Of a stretch of DNA of 64,000 nt, positions 24,247 to 51,367 are shown one piece after another. The stretch is from positions 123,842,947 to 123,906,946 of the forward strand of contig NC_041401.2 of assembly GCF_900747795.2 (NCBI RefSeq), in the 5' to 3' direction. The notes beneath the pieces are model-generated. The model worked only from the letters and a program-made list of their open reading frames with translations. It did not search any database and was not told the DNA's origin. Within the stretch, counting starts at the first letter, position 1. Each line of letters opens with the position of its first letter. The position numbers were made by a program, and so were the translations under genes. The stretch is from Erpetoichthys calabaricus. Its lineage: Eukaryota; Chordata; Cladistia; Polypteriformes; Polypteridae.

Positions 24247-24400
24247 ATTAGGGGTGCCCAGCTCCAGTCCTGGAGGGCCGCAGTGGCTGCAGGTTTTCAT
24301 TCTAACCCTTTTCTTAATTAGTGATCTGTTTTTGCTGCTAATTAACTTCTAGGTCAAGCACTGCATAAAGGTATTGTTGTCACTTAGTAAATGTAGAAAC
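24247..24400 (+). repeat. Terminal fragment of a dispersed TIR-type repeat
   Basis: It opens with GGGGTGCCCAGCTCCAGTCC, then TGGAGGGCCGCAGTGG and GCAGGTTTTCATTCTAACC. The same block, more diverged, forms both inverted ends of the element at 47085-47647. Only one end is visible here. Confidence 0.5.
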
Positions 24401-24574
24401 TACTTCCTGAAGAGCAATCAGAGAGACTGAGGAGAAGCTTTATCTACACAGTCCTTTAGCATTTTGAATGAGAAAGGTGTCCTATTCACTTATTTAGTTA
24501 TTAATTATCCCATATTTTATAATTCTATTATAATAAATACTATTGCACTAATTTACCATAATGATCTTTATTAT

Positions 24575-25072
24575 GTGGGTGCCCAGGAGGAACCACTGGC
24601 ATCCTGCTCAGTATAATGGAAGGATTCGTACCCGGCCAGGAGAGCATAATGGAAGGATGAGGAGAATGCACTCACCAGGTGCAGGTTGTCCTCCCGCACT
24701 GCAGGTAGCAGTGTGCCTCAGGGCTAAAAACCCGATTAGGACACCCGCAGGGTTGTAGTCTGGAAACACAACCCTGTCAGGGTCTTTGGGGTCCTTCAGA
24801 GAGTGATGTAGGGGGAGGACTGCCCTGGTTTCCACACAACATGGAAGTGCTCCACATGACTGGGACAACAGACCAGAAGCTGTCACTGCCTCATTTGGAT
24901 TGAGACCGAGTCGGGAGGCAGTGGGCTAAGCTCTTGGAGGAGGTGGAGGATTGTGCTTGGTGTGTTTTTTGTTACTTTTCTTGTAAAGTTGGTGTTGGAA
25001 TATAAGTGTGTCTGGGGAGTTATTGTGTCTATGTTTAGGGGCTCAGTGGCACCCCCTTGTGGTTACAATTGA
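24575..25072 (+). repeat. Dispersed repeat, possibly a solo LTR, copy 2
   Basis: This is the plus-strand partner of the unit at 15874-16480. Both share a CCCAGGAGG/CCAGGAGGG start, a block of the form 'ATAATGGAAGGAT / ATAAGGAAAGGAT', an 'AGGGTTGTAGTCTGGA' block, and the GGCACCCCCTTGTGG end. No open reading frame, internal region or partner end was seen. Treated as a fossil. Confidence 0.4.
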
Positions 25073-25079
25073 TATTTTT

Positions 25080-25455
25080 AAAGCCACTACTGCTCGCTTC
25101 GCTCACTGACCCCATACGGGGGCGCGCTATGTGCCAGCCACTTCGCGTCTCTGCCGCTTGCATTGTGAAGAGGGGGGCTGAACACACACTAAGGAGATGT
25201 GGTTGCTCTTCTGAAACCCCCTCTTAAACGGTGATCCAATGGGAAACAAATACATTTTATTTACCTCCTCTTTGCTCGATCAGCCGCTGGCTTGCTGCTG
25301 CCATGCTGAGTGATCTGCATGTTGCGTAGCACTTTGAACATTTAAAAGCCTGTACAGCAGCTGTCCTTGTCTCACGGGATGTTAAAGTGTCTCCGAGAAA
25401 ATCACGTTTCGTCTCCTTCCAAGCCTTCCAAGATTTTTTTTATAATAGAGAGATG
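25080..25455 (+). repeat. G+C-rich, repeat-like segment of unknown type
   Basis: A CpG-containing block (CTGCTCGCTTCGCTCACTG, GGGGGCGCGCTATG, CACTTCGCGTCTCTGCC) begins right after the preceding repeat and ends in a T-rich run with ATAATAGAGAGATG. The abrupt change of composition suggests an insertion. No coding frame or terminal repeat was found. Confidence 0.3.
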
Positions 25456-25980
25456 TATTATTTTTATTGCTGTTTTTTATTCCTGTTAAATGCACAGTCT
25501 TGGAGCTTAGCAACGAAGCATTTTGCTACGTTTATTAAGCTATAAACTAAGACTTGTGTAGATTAGTTCAAGCAGGTTCGGTTGAGTATGAAGTTTAACC
25601 GAGACTTCGGAGGATAGGACATGAAGCGCAAGCTCTGTATGAAAATCACATTAAGGCAATCCCAAAAAGATTAGGCAGAGGAATAACTCTACATGTAATT
25701 TGATTCTGCTCCTCACAACACTACATCAAGTGTTAACTTTGTTTGCTTTGACTTCCAAAACATACAATTGGTGTGTTCCGCCTCACATTTCCATAACATC
25801 CTGACAGAGCCTGAGATGCTTTTGCATATTTCTGAAATATAACTCTATGGTGTGACTAGACCACAAGAAACTTCACACCTGGAGGATTAAATCCCTACCA
25901 CTGCTGAAGCAGGAGTATTATCTGAAAAAGGTCAGCAGAGACAAGACACCAAGCAGGTCATTCTTGAGACTGTGGCATTT

Positions 25981-28062
25981 TTTATTCATTTCAGCTTCTT
26001 TAATAAGAATACATTTTTTCCTTCTTTCAGGTGCTTTGGATTTCAGTGTCTTATACAGACTCTGAAACTTCTCTGTCACTCTTGTCACCCTCGTTCTGTC
26101 AGCTGTGTAATCGGGGGGACGGAGGGGGGCTGTTACATGAAACTGACTCTACAAATCTGTCTAATGCTATCCTAGAAGAAATGGCAAACTGAAACCCACA
26201 GCTGACATTATATACTCTTATTTATCTCATCCCCAGTCTCAAATAACCGATATTTACATGCATCTGCAGGTTTTGTTATTTTTTTTATTTAAAATTTAAG
26301 ATTAGTATTTAGTAATACAGTAGAATATTCCAATAAAATAACACTTATATTTAAGTAAAATACAAAGCTCAGTGATCATTCTAGACATTCATTGATTTTT
26401 TTAACAGAAATTTAAAATTGACAAAGTAATAAAAACATTCAAAAAAAATAATTTGCTTGTACCATTTCAATGTTTAAAATTCTCTTCAATACTGTATTGT
26501 ATAAGTTAGACTTTAGATATTTAAAATATATGTAACAGGCACGCTGAACATGTGGACACCACTTAGGCTTTGCTTCCTACGGATTACTGTTTTTTTTGTG
26601 CTCTTTTAAATTTGTCACTATTTTGGAAGCCATCCTGGCCCTAGAAAAGTTAAGTTTCCTTGCTAGAAATATAGGAAAGCTTCCACCTTCAAAGACCATA
26701 ATATTCATTAATGTGATAGTGACCCTTCAAGCCAAGGCAATGCTGCTCACAAAGGTCTGTTCTTTTAATAAGGGCCATTTTTCCGTTTTTTTATTTTGCA
26801 GTTAATCATCAATTTCTAGCCCATAGATTAAAAACAACCGTAATTGTTTTAAAAATGCTATACAAGAGCCAATCTGCTTCTTCAACGTCAGTTAAAGTCT
26901 TAGTGCTGATTTCGGTGTTCAAGAACTGATCCATTTCTTAATTGAAAATAAGCATTCTCCTCATCAAGACGTACTCTTCCTTTCAAGGTACGTATGTTAT
27001 ATTTGACGCATTAGTCCTCTAAACACTGTACAAAATCACACTATTACCCACAATCTAAGCTTGTGTATTTATTTGGGTTTAGATCATCAAGTAGTTTTGG
27101 ATATGAAGGCACATGGCAGGAAAGATATTTTGCTATAATATTCAAGACAATATTTCTCCTGGACTATAGTTTACTCATAACAAGTTTCAAATACACAATT
27201 ATAGAATAAGAGAGCATGTAACAAAAGTGACTACTTTTTAACTGCAGCCAAATCATAATAAGCAAAAGTGGACGGATTTAAAATTTCAATAATAAATTAA
27301 CAAATGAACTAGAATGCAAAGTCCTTGAAAAGTGTTGTACATTATAGTTCTAAAAAGTACAGTGTAGTCATTGAAGGACTTCAAACTTACAGAGCTGTAC
27401 TTCATTTCAGTTAAAGCTATAAACTAACTCAGCCGATATTCATATTGTTGCAATGTAAAAGTATGTTTTCAACCAAGTTAAAATATCCTTTTGTTGTGCT
27501 TAAAAATATAAAAGAAAGTAACTATGCATGTACCTGACAGCCTGTTTGAGCTAAAAGAATGCAGATATATTAGCCTCCCATGAACTGACTGATGCTTCAG
27601 AGGGCTCAAGCGGAAAGATGAGATCTTGTATGAAATGTAAGCAAAACTCTAAAAAGTGAGCAAGCAACTCTGGGAATGAAGCTGCAAGCCATCACGATAT
27701 GGTGTGGCCTCTGAGAGGTTAACAATAATCTTGTGGAACAAGCTGTGGCTTCTGGGATACACTCAGAATATGGTGCAGCCTCGGAGGTGCGGACTACATC
27801 CCATTACAGCAGCGGGTGAGCTTACAGATGCAGTCTGCAACCATTCGGAAAATGATGTGCAAACAGGTAAACTATTGAAAAAGCAAATGGAGATTTTTTA
27901 GAAGACAGTTGATTCAGTTGATTCTTCCTCTTTCTCTAGATTTCCAAAATTCTATTGTAGTCATGAAGTAGTCATTTGTCCTTTGTGCAGTCCTCCAGGT
28001 CAGTAGTTAAGTAGGCAGAATCAAGTTTCATGAGCTTTTTTTTTTTATTTTGTCATCCCTGC
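25981..28062 (-). other. ALDH4A1: Probable 3' UTR of ALDH4A1
   Basis: No coding exon follows the stop at 28063. On the minus strand an AATAAA hexamer lies at 25986-25981, followed within about 50 nt by a T/GT-rich run (TTGGTGTCTTGTCTCTG), a reasonable poly(A) site. Another AATAAA-like site occurs near 27070. The extent is inference; transcript data would decide between them. Confidence 0.4.
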
Positions 28063-42422
<14,360 letters not shown>

Positions 42423-43983
42423 CTGCAGAAATAGAAGTCCCAATTATAAAAGTCACACGAGGAAAGCAGCCTGTCAAGTGCACAAGCATATGGATAATAA
42501 TGTTTCCTTAATGTCGGCTTGGCGGCCAATTGCTTATGGAGACGGGAACACGTGACAAAAGATCTGCCCGGACTGTCCTATTGTTGTCAAGCAGAGGAGC
42601 GATAAACATTTTCATACAATCTGTTGAGAGATTCGATGTTATTCTTCTGTTTGGCGCGCAGACACAGATAGTTGTATTAACTTATTTTTTTGTTCTCTCT
42701 TTCAAATCCTGACACGTTTCTGCATCTATCGCGTTTCTTTATGCCGTTTTAACCCCCGACTAACGAGATGGTACGTACAAGGGGCGAGTCTGGTGCCATC
42801 CAATCGGAAAGAGGCCCGCGACGAAGAGGAAGAAAGAACGAAGGAGCTATTTTTAAAGGACAGCCAAACCGAGCTTTAAACAGCTGTAGAAGTTGTCCTT
42901 GCTTTAGGAACATGTAGGTAGATTTTTTCAGTCCACAAATATACAGGAAAGTAATATGGAAGTCACACATTTACTGGGAGGACGGAGGCAGGAGAGACAC
43001 TATGTACAATATAGCCCATTTCTCTTCTCGAGGCACGTGCACTTAGAAACTGGTACACATGTCTTAAATGCTGTTAAAGGTTAAACTGCTCGAACACATA
43101 ATCGAGTACCACATATGCAAATTTTGAACTAGTTGCATTTTAACGAGAAAGAAAACAAAACATTTTCACGACCCGCATGTCCGGGATAGGTAGAGTCCAT
43201 GGGGATGGCGTCATTCCCATTTTGTAATAATTGGCCTTAACGGTGTCGAATAAAACTTGCACGTTTTTCACGAAAGTTAATAATAACGTGTTTTCTCAAG
43301 ACTTTTTAACAGAACCTTCCTGATCTTTTAGGAGCTCTTTTTTTGTTTCGGTTTCCATCATTAGTTTTTTCTGACTTTTTGTTTTCTTTTGTGGATGATT
43401 TGTACCATTTAAGTCATTTGCAAAAGTACATTTTTGTATCTTAACAACTCATTAGTTGTGCCAACATTGAGTGACTTGTTCCTGTGCCCATTTTTTAAAA
43501 CTTTTTTTTTAATCCAATTCAAGGGCTCGGTTTGCTAAAAGGCCATTCTGGAAACACTGCAGGAAGGTGCAAAGCAGAAAGCAGCTCATCACAAGAGACA
43601 CATTTGCACAATCATTCATTGACACAGTTTAGTGACTTAAATCTGACTAACCGTAACCTCTTGGATCGCAAAAGAAAAAACCCACACTAAGAGTAGTATT
43701 GGTAATAGTAGTACTGTCCCATGTACAGGGTACAGTGAAATCGTTACCTTGCATGCCTCGTCAACAGGTAGCATGTTGTCACTGTCCACCACTGTGATAG
43801 CTGCATTGAAGTACAGAGCTTAATATTAATTAATAGAAAACACAAATCATTTTACCTGATGTAATCTTTATTCCTGTTTTTATGCTATATATTACTTTAA
43901 ACCTTATTACTACATAGTATGACAGCCTAACTGGTGAGAATGTATTATAATAAACCTCTTCTATAATAATAATTTATAATAAT
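42423..43983. promoter_or_regulatory. Upstream flank of ALDH4A1, presumed promoter
   Basis: This lies directly 5' of the first ALDH4A1 exon. It is mildly CpG-containing close to the gene (for example GGCGCGC near 42653 and CCCGCGACG near 42815) and then becomes AT-rich. I see no clear TATA box or open frame. The promoter role is inferred from position only. Confidence 0.35.
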
Positions 43984-46736
43984 ATTTCTGTACTACCCCT
44001 CTTTGAACCGCCACCTTATCATGGTGGAGGGGTTTGCGTGTTCCAGTGATGCTAGGAGCTCTGTTGTCCGGGGATTTATGCCCCTGGTAGGGCCACCCAA
44101 GGCAAAGTGGTCCTAGGTGAGAAATGAGACAAAGAGCAGGTCAACAAACCTTCTATGATGAATGAAAACTTTGACCGGTGTTTTCCCTCGCCCAGACGCG
44201 GGTCACCGGGGCCCCCTTCTGGAGCCAGGCCTGGAGGTGGGGCTCGATGGCCAGGCACAGCCCGAAGAGGCAACGTGGGTCCCCCTTCCCATGGGCTCAC
44301 CACCTATGGGAGGGGTCAAGGAGGTCGGGTGCAGTGTGAGTTGGGTGGTGGCCGAAGGCGGGGACCTTGGGGGTCCGATCCTCGGCTACAGAAGCTGACT
44401 TTGCAGTACCCACCCTTTTTGGAGTCCCTGGAGGGGGTGCTAGAGGGCATACCTTCTGGGGACTCCCTCGTTCTGCTGGGAGACTTCAGTGCACACGTGG
44501 GCAATGACAGTGAGACCTAGAAGGGCGTGATTGGGAGGAATGGGCTCCCCGATCTGAACCCGAGCAGTGTTTTGTTATTGGACTTCTGTGCTCGTCACGG
44601 ATTGGCCATAACGAACACCATGTTCAAGCATAGGGGTGTTCAAATGTGCACCTGGCACCAGGACACCCTAGGCCTCAGTTCGATGATCGACTTTGTGTTG
44701 TGTCGTTGGACTTGCGGCCACATGTCTTGGACACTCGGGTGATGAAAGGGGCGGAGCTGTCAACTGAGCACCACCTGGTGGTGAGTAGGCTTCGATGGTG
44801 GGGGAGGATGCCGGTCAGGCCTGGTAGGCCCAAATGTGTTGTGAGGGTCTGCTGGGAACGTCTGGCAGAGCCCCCTGTCAGACGTAGCTTCAACTCCCAC
44901 CTCCAGTAGAACTTCGACCACATCCTGTGGGAGGTGGGGGACATTGAGTCCGAATGGGCCATGTTCTGTGCCTCTATCGTTGAGGCGGCTGACCGGAGCT
45001 GTGGCAGTAAGGTGGCCGGTGCCTGTCGTGGCGGCAATCCCCGAACCCGTTGGTGGACACCGGCGGTGAGGGATGCCGTCAAGCTGAAGAAGGAGTCCTA
45101 TAGGACCCTTTTGTCCTGTGGGACTCTGGAGGCAGCTGATAGGTACCGGCTGGCCAAGCAGAATGCGGCTTTAGTGGTTGCTGAGGCAAAAACTCGGGCA
45201 TGGCAGGAGTTTGGGGAGGCCATGGAAAACAACTTTCGGACACCTTCAAGGAGATTCTGGTCCACCATCCAGCGTCTCAGGAGGGGGAAGCAGTGCAGTG
45301 TCAACACTGTATATGGTGGGGATGGTGCGCTGCTGACCTCGACTCGGGACGTTGTGGGTCGGTGGGGGGAGTACTTCGAAGACCTCCTCAATCCCACTAA
45401 CATGCCTTCCAATGTGGAAGCAGAGCCTGGGGACTCCGAGGTGGGCTCCCTCTTCGGGGGTCCTGGAGAGGAGGGTCCGTCGGATAGTCGAATCTCGGAT
45501 TCAGGAGGAATTGTGTGGTTTTCGTCCTGGTTGTGGAAGAGTGGACCAGCTCTACACCCTTAGCAGGGTCTTGGAGGGTGCATGGGAGTTTGCTCAACCA
45601 GTCTGCATGTGTTTTGTGGACTTGGAAAAGCCGTTCGACCGTGTTCCTTGGGGAATCCTGTGCGGGGTACTCTGAGAGTATGGGGTACCGGACCCCCTGA
45701 TAAGGGCTGTTCGGTCCCTGTACAACCGATGTCAGAGCTTGGTCCGCATTGCCGGCAGTAAGTCGAACCCATTTCCAGTGAGAGTTGGACTCCGCCAAGG
45801 CTGCCCTTTGTCACCGATTCTGTTCATAACTTTTATGGACAGAATTTCTAGGCGCAGCCAGGCCGTTGAGGGGGTCCGGTTTGGTGGACTCAGGATTGGG
45901 TCACTGCTTTTTGCATATGATGTTGTCCTGTTTGCTTCATCAGGCCGTGATCTTCAGCTGTCTCTGGATCGGTTCGCAGCTGAGAGCGAAGCTGCTGGGA
46001 TGGGAATCAGCACCTCCAAATCCAAGACCATGGTCCTCAGCCGGAAAACGGTGGAGTGCCCTCTCAGGGTTGGGAGCGAGATCCTGCCCCAAGTGGAGGA
46101 GTTCAAGTATCTTGGGATCTTGTTCACGAGTGAGGGAAGAATGGAGTGTGAGATCGACGGGTGAATCGGTGCGGCGTCCGCAGTGATGCGGGCTCTGCAT
46201 TGGTCTGTCTTGGTGAAAAAGGAGCTGAGCCACAAGGCAAGGCTCTCAATTTACCAGTCGATCTATGTTCCTACCCTCACCTATGGTCATGAGCTATGGA
46301 TAGTGACCGAAAGAACGAGATTGCGAATACAAGCGTCTGAAATGAGTTTCCTCCGCAGGGTGTCTGGACTTTCCCTTAAAGATAGGGTGAGAAGCTCAGT
46401 CATCTGGGAGGGGCTCAGAGTAGAGCCGCTGCTCCTCCGCATCAAGAGGTGTCAGATGAGGTGGCTCAGGCATGTGATCAGGATGCCTCCTGGACGCCTC
46501 CCTGGTGAGGTGTTCTGGGCATGTCTAACCGAGAGGAGGCCCCAGGGAAGACCCAGGACACGCTGGAGGGACTGTGTCTCTCGGCTGGCCTGGGAACGCT
46601 TTGGGATTCCCCCGGAAGAGCTAGAAGAAGTGGCCAGGGAGAGGGAAGTCTGGGCATCTCTGCTCAAGCTGCTGCCCCCGCGACCCGATCTCGGATAAGC
46701 GGAAGAGGATGGATGAATGGATGCATTTCTGTACTA
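43984..46736 (+). mobile_element. Rex3 LINE (RTE clade) with complete ends, internally deleted, 12-bp target duplication
   Basis: The element is 43996-46724, flanked by identical ATTTCTGTACTA copies (43984-43995 and 46725-46736). The 5' end (GAACCGCCACCTTATCATGG) is present here, unlike in the copy at 17533. Endonuclease parts ([15 protein letters not shown]), the central region and reverse transcriptase (GLRQGCPLSP, FAYDVVLFA, then the RTE-type tail MRWLRHVIRMPPGRLPGE) are readable. Compared with the 17533-20511 copy, two segments are missing: several hundred bases near 44400 (endonuclease N-terminus) and a few hundred near 45450 (start of reverse transcriptase). The usual FADD reads FAYD. 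Not active. The 3' tail is GGATGGATGAATGGATG. Confidence 0.92.
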
Positions 46737-47084
46737 TACTATTCACTTTTACCTCCACTTGTTCTTCTGTTTTGTTACACCACTGTTTTCTTTTTCCACA
46801 CTTTCCACTCCTGCCTTTTTTCCTTTCTCAATAGCTCCACAACTAGAGAAGTCCTAAGATCTTAGTGACAAGTGTGCTTCATCTCAGTGGAACAGATTCA
46901 GCTTAATAAATACAAATTGTTTTACAGATTTTTCACCTCCTTCACTTCTTTCTTTTTAACTTCCAGTTTGATAGGTCATGTAGACCTAAACTCTCTTACG
47001 TTAAATTAGAATTTTCCCAATTGTTTATTCATAAGTTTAAGCACATTTGTTAAAGCTTTTAAAATTTTACTGTTCACTACTCTA

Positions 47085-47647
47085 GAGTTTCTCAAGTTCA
47101 GTACTGGAGACCCACCGTGGCTGCGGATTTTCATCCCAACTGGTTTATTGTTTTAATTGGAGTCCTGTGTTAATTGGACAAGCTTTTACTACCCAGTTTG
47201 TATTTTTTTTGTATCAATTCAGAAATTTCATACTGACTACGCAAAAATTTTAGTGGACATTGCAGGAATTTAGCAGTATTATAATTCATTTTGATTTTTA
47301 GTATTTTGTTCTTTTAATTTTCTGGTTATTTATGCCATTATTTACCAAAATGCACAAAGCTTGTAACACTAAAATAGCTGCCCTTTAGCAGTCAATGCTG
47401 CTTGCCCCGGTGCACCCTATGTTAAGCATCTAAAGATAAGGAAAAAAAAATGGCAACGTTTCTTAATTTCCAAAAAATGTAAATCTAATAATAATGTACT
47501 TTTCTGAATGCAAAATGAGAGAAGATATTAAAAAGAACAGTTAACTAAACAAGTAAAGGTAAAATAACAAAATGATTTTGAAAATGGTTGGAACAAAAAC
47601 TTGCTGCCATGTGAATTCCCCAGGACTGAAACTAAGAACCACTGAAC
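47085..47647. mobile_element. Non-autonomous TIR element, hAT-like ends
   Basis: The left end (TTCTCAAGTTCAGTACTGGAG, then CCACCGTGGCTGCGGATTTTC) is an imperfect inverted copy of the right end around 47600-47647 (AATTCCCCAGGACTGAAAC, AAGAACCACTG). About 450 AT-rich bases lie between, with no transposase. A related end occurs at 24247. The target duplication is unclear, so the class is tentative. Confidence 0.5.
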
Positions 47648-48243
47648 TATTGAAATGAATAAGTGATTCCTTTTGTGTTTTCTGCTTTAAACTGATTATT
47701 GCTCTGTCATTTTTCCATTACAGAGTATCTATTTATATATATTAATATACACTTTATCTACCCTAGTGTTCTTTTATCAGATGAGTGTCTGAAAATTTGA
47801 TTCTGTAATTTAATTTCATATTTAAAATATTTTTTCTGTCAATATTTCCATACTTTCTTTTCTTGTTTTCCTGTACCAATTTCCTTTGTCTCCCTCTATT
47901 GGCAAGACCGTAATTTCTCTTTTGTGTTGACAGATTTTTTCCCTTGACTTTTCACTTGCTTGCTCTTATTCCTCCATTTTGTTCTTTTTCTTATTTTGTG
48001 TAACATATCATCTTTTAATTGCACATTTTCTTGTTTAGTTTGGGTGTTATAAGAATATGGGCATTCCAAAAATATACATGTATAAGTTCCATCATAGTTC
48101 TGCTTTAATCTTTACTAGAACCCTTTCTGTTAATTTCTGCACTGAATTTTAATCCATCACCTACTAGATGATTTCTTTTGCTCATTTTCTTCCACACCTT
48201 GGCCTGACCTCTGTAAAAAACACAATGCTTAGACTCCTGTTTC

Positions 48244-49450
48244 TAGATAGATATGCAGAACTTTATTTATCCCCAGGGAGAAATTTAGCCTTTTACAGAA
48301 CCTTATTAAATAACCGGATAAATACATAATACATAAATAAATATATATACACATGCACTAATTTCTGAACACACACCAGAATGATTAAAAAGAAAGAAAT
48401 TTCTGACTTACAGGGGGTCCAGAGGGCATCCCATCACTCCTGAAGTGATGTTACCAGCCCAGCACACCACAGCATAGAAAGTCACAGTGGCCATCACAGA
48501 GTTGTAGAAGACATGAAGGATGTTACCTCCCACATTAAATGAACACAGTTGTCTAAGGAAAAGAGCCTTCTCTGCCCTTTGTTATACAGTTCCTCTGTGT
48601 TATGAGCTCAACATGTCATTGACATGGATCCCCAAGTACTTGTAGGGGTAGACCACCTCTACATCCACTCCCTGAATAGTGATTGGGCATAGAGACTGTT
48701 TGGTGCGGTGAAAGTCAATAACCAGTTCTTTTGTTTTGCTGATATTAAGCTGCAGATCTGCACCAAGAAACAAACTTCTCTACCTAACTCCTGTCACATC
48801 CCCCTTTATCAATACACCCCATAAGTGCAAAGTCATTTGAGAATTTCTGCAAATGACATGACCTGGTGTTATAGTTGGAGGTGTACAGAGTAAAGAGAAA
48901 AGGAAACAGGACTGTTCCTTGTGGTACTCCAGTGTTGCTCACATCCGTATCAGAAACAGTTCTTGAGTCTCACAAACTGCGGTTTCCACGACAGATAGTC
49001 CATTATCCAGGACCCCATAGGCTCATCCATCTTCATATCTCTGAGTTTTCCATTAACAGGAATCCTTGTGGAGCAGATAGATAATTGCATCCTCCACTCC
49101 AGTTCTTGTAAGATAGGCAGATTGCAGTGGGTATAGGTGGTCTACCACAAAAGAACTCGTATAGTCCAGGACTAGCCTGTCAAAGATCTTCATTAAGCAC
49201 CTTGAGCATGGGAAAGGCACTATATAAATAAAATGTGTTATTATGATGTGAGACCTAAGTGCCACCGGTCTATAGTCATTAGGTGAAAAGGTGCCTGCCT
49301 TCATTGGAACAGGAACAATGCTGGATGTTTTCTGCAGCAGCGACGCTTTCTGGAGCCTTAGGGACAGACTGAACAGGTGACAGAGGACATTACAAAGTTG
49401 GTCAGCACAGGCCTTACGAACTCAAGGACTGACTCCATCTGGTGCCACAG
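48244..49450 (-). mobile_element. Decayed Rex1/Babar-like LINE, 3' part
   Basis: On the minus strand the 3' end is ATTTCTCCCTGGGGATAAATA followed by an AGTTCTGCATATCTATC tail, typical of fish LINEs with TATC tails. Upstream frames read SCHLQKFSNDFALMG, INISKTKELVIDF-like and NDYRPVALRSH, DPLQSAYL-like reverse-transcriptase pieces at 49053-49304. The frame is broken repeatedly. The AAAGGCACTATATAAATAAA stretch at 49210-49235 may be a small SINE or LINE tail inserted within. Confidence 0.6.
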
Positions 49451-50004
49451 CTTTTCCTTCCTAGCCTCCTCAGTTGTCTCTTTGCTTGATCTTCAATTAT
49501 GAATAGCCCATCCAGATGGACAGAGGTGAACTCGTCACTGGCCATTCCAGTAGTAGCTGATGACATAGGGATGGTGTGGCGGAACTGGTCATTGGAAAAG
49601 TGGCAGTAGGAGGGAAAAATCTATGAAATAATTGGTTCAGGACATTAGCTTTGTCCACATCCCTTACTAGAACCTGAATCTGGATAGCTTGAGCCCAGTA
49701 ATTATGCCCAGTCCATTCCAGGCATCCTTTAGGCGAATTAAAGTGAAAATCCTGCTTGCTGATTCTTATAGTAGTATTTCAAAACTGAAGTGTTCTACCT
49801 TTTCTGCTTTTGCTGTGTTTCAATTAAAGACCCTGATGAACTGAACATATTTGTGAAAACCAGAACCATTAATTTTATTTCTGAATAAATTCCAGTTCTG
49901 CCTCTGTACCTTTGCATTGCCATGCTCTCCCTTTCAGGAGGCCCAACACAGTGCCCTGCTTGCTTTCTTCATTGAAACCTTCACTAATAACATGTTCAGA
50001 TTAG

Positions 50005-51065
50005 AACATTAGAATATTCTAGATGAGAACAGGCCATTCAGCCCAACAAAGCTCGCCAGTCCTATCCACTTATTTCTTCCAAAAAAACATCAAGTCAAGT
50101 TTTGAAAGTCCCCAACTTCTTACTGTCTACCACACTACTTGGTAGCTTATTCCAAGTGTCTATCATTCTTTGTGTAAAGAAAAACTTCCTAATGTTTGTG
50201 CAAAATTTACCCTTAATAAGTTTCCAACTGTGTCCCCGTGTTCTTGATGAACTTATTTTAAAATAACAGTCTCGATCCACTGTACTAATTCTCTTCATAA
50301 TTTTAAACACTTCAATCATGTCACCTTTTAATCTTCTTTTGCTTAAACTGTAAAGGCTCAGCTCTTTTAATCTTTCCTCATAATTCAACCCCTGTAGCCC
50401 TGGAATCAACCTAGTCTCTCTTCTCTGGACATTTTCTAGTGCTGCTATGTCCTTTTTGTAGCCTGGAGACCAAAAATGCACACAGTACTCCAGATGAGGC
50501 CTCACCAGTGCATTATAAAGGTTGAGCATAACCTCCTTGGACTTGTACTCCACACATCGTGCTATATAACCTAGCATTCTGTTAGCCTTCTTAATGGCTT
50601 CTGAACACTGTCGGGAAGTCGATAGCTTAGAGTCCACTATGACTCCTAAATCCTTCTCATAAGGTGTACTCTCAATTTTACGACTGCCCATTGTTTATTC
50701 AAACCTAACATTTTTACTTCCTATGTGTAATACTTTACTGACATTAAATTTCATCTGCCACAGATCTGCCCAAGCCTGTATGCTATCCAAGTCCTTCTGT
50801 AATGATATAACGGATTCCAAATTATCTGCTAATCCACCTATCTTGGTATCATCTGCAAACATAACCAGCTTGTTACTTATTTTCATATCTAAATCATTTA
50901 TATATATTAAAAATAGCAGCAGCCCTAGCACTGACCCCTGTGGAACACCACTCTTAACATCGGCCAGATCTGATGAGGTTCGTCGCACCATCACCCTCTG
51001 CTTCCTGTGTCTGAGCCAATTCTGCACCCATCTAAAAACATCACCCTGAACTCCCACTTCTTTTA
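50005..51065 (-). mobile_element. CR1/L2-group LINE, reverse transcriptase and C-terminus
   Basis: The frame starting near 51060 reads GVPQGSVLGLLLFLIYINDL and FADDTKIGG, the reverse-transcriptase core. After a stop and frame change at about 50692, a second frame (50691-50095) reads YEKDLGVIVDSKL, YNALVRPHLEYCVHFWSP, LQGLNYEERLKEL and FFTQRMIDTWNKLPSSVV, the conserved C-terminus. A short UTR with GAACAGGCCATTCAGCCCAAC (plus strand, 50028-50048) closes the 3' end. It is 5'-truncated and lacks the endonuclease. Confidence 0.85.
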
Positions 51066-51308
51066 GTTTGATTTGATTGTCATAGACAGAGACTCTACAG
51101 AAGGTGCATGTTTCAAAAGCCATATCAGTTTGAGTGGTTTTGTGATTAGTTTGGCTAACCTGTGGATAAAATGCTTTGCTGCAGATAAGACTTAATCCAT
51201 AATTAGTATGCCAATATGTTTCATGCATTAATGGGCTATGCGGATATTTTTTGCTTTACAGTATTTACATTTTGTACACCTAGATTTAGCTAGCATGTAG
51301 CCATACAT

Positions 51309-51367
<59 letters not shown>
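51309..51367. repeat. (TAGA)n microsatellite
   Basis: About 14 uninterrupted TAGA units, likely polymorphic. Confidence 0.97.

Noticed and set aside
24608-24886. 92-codon minus-strand frame
   Set aside because: Antisense frame within the LTR-like repeat; no motif.
44675-45798. Minus-strand frames of 104-135 codons
   Set aside because: Antisense shadows of the plus-strand Rex3 copy.
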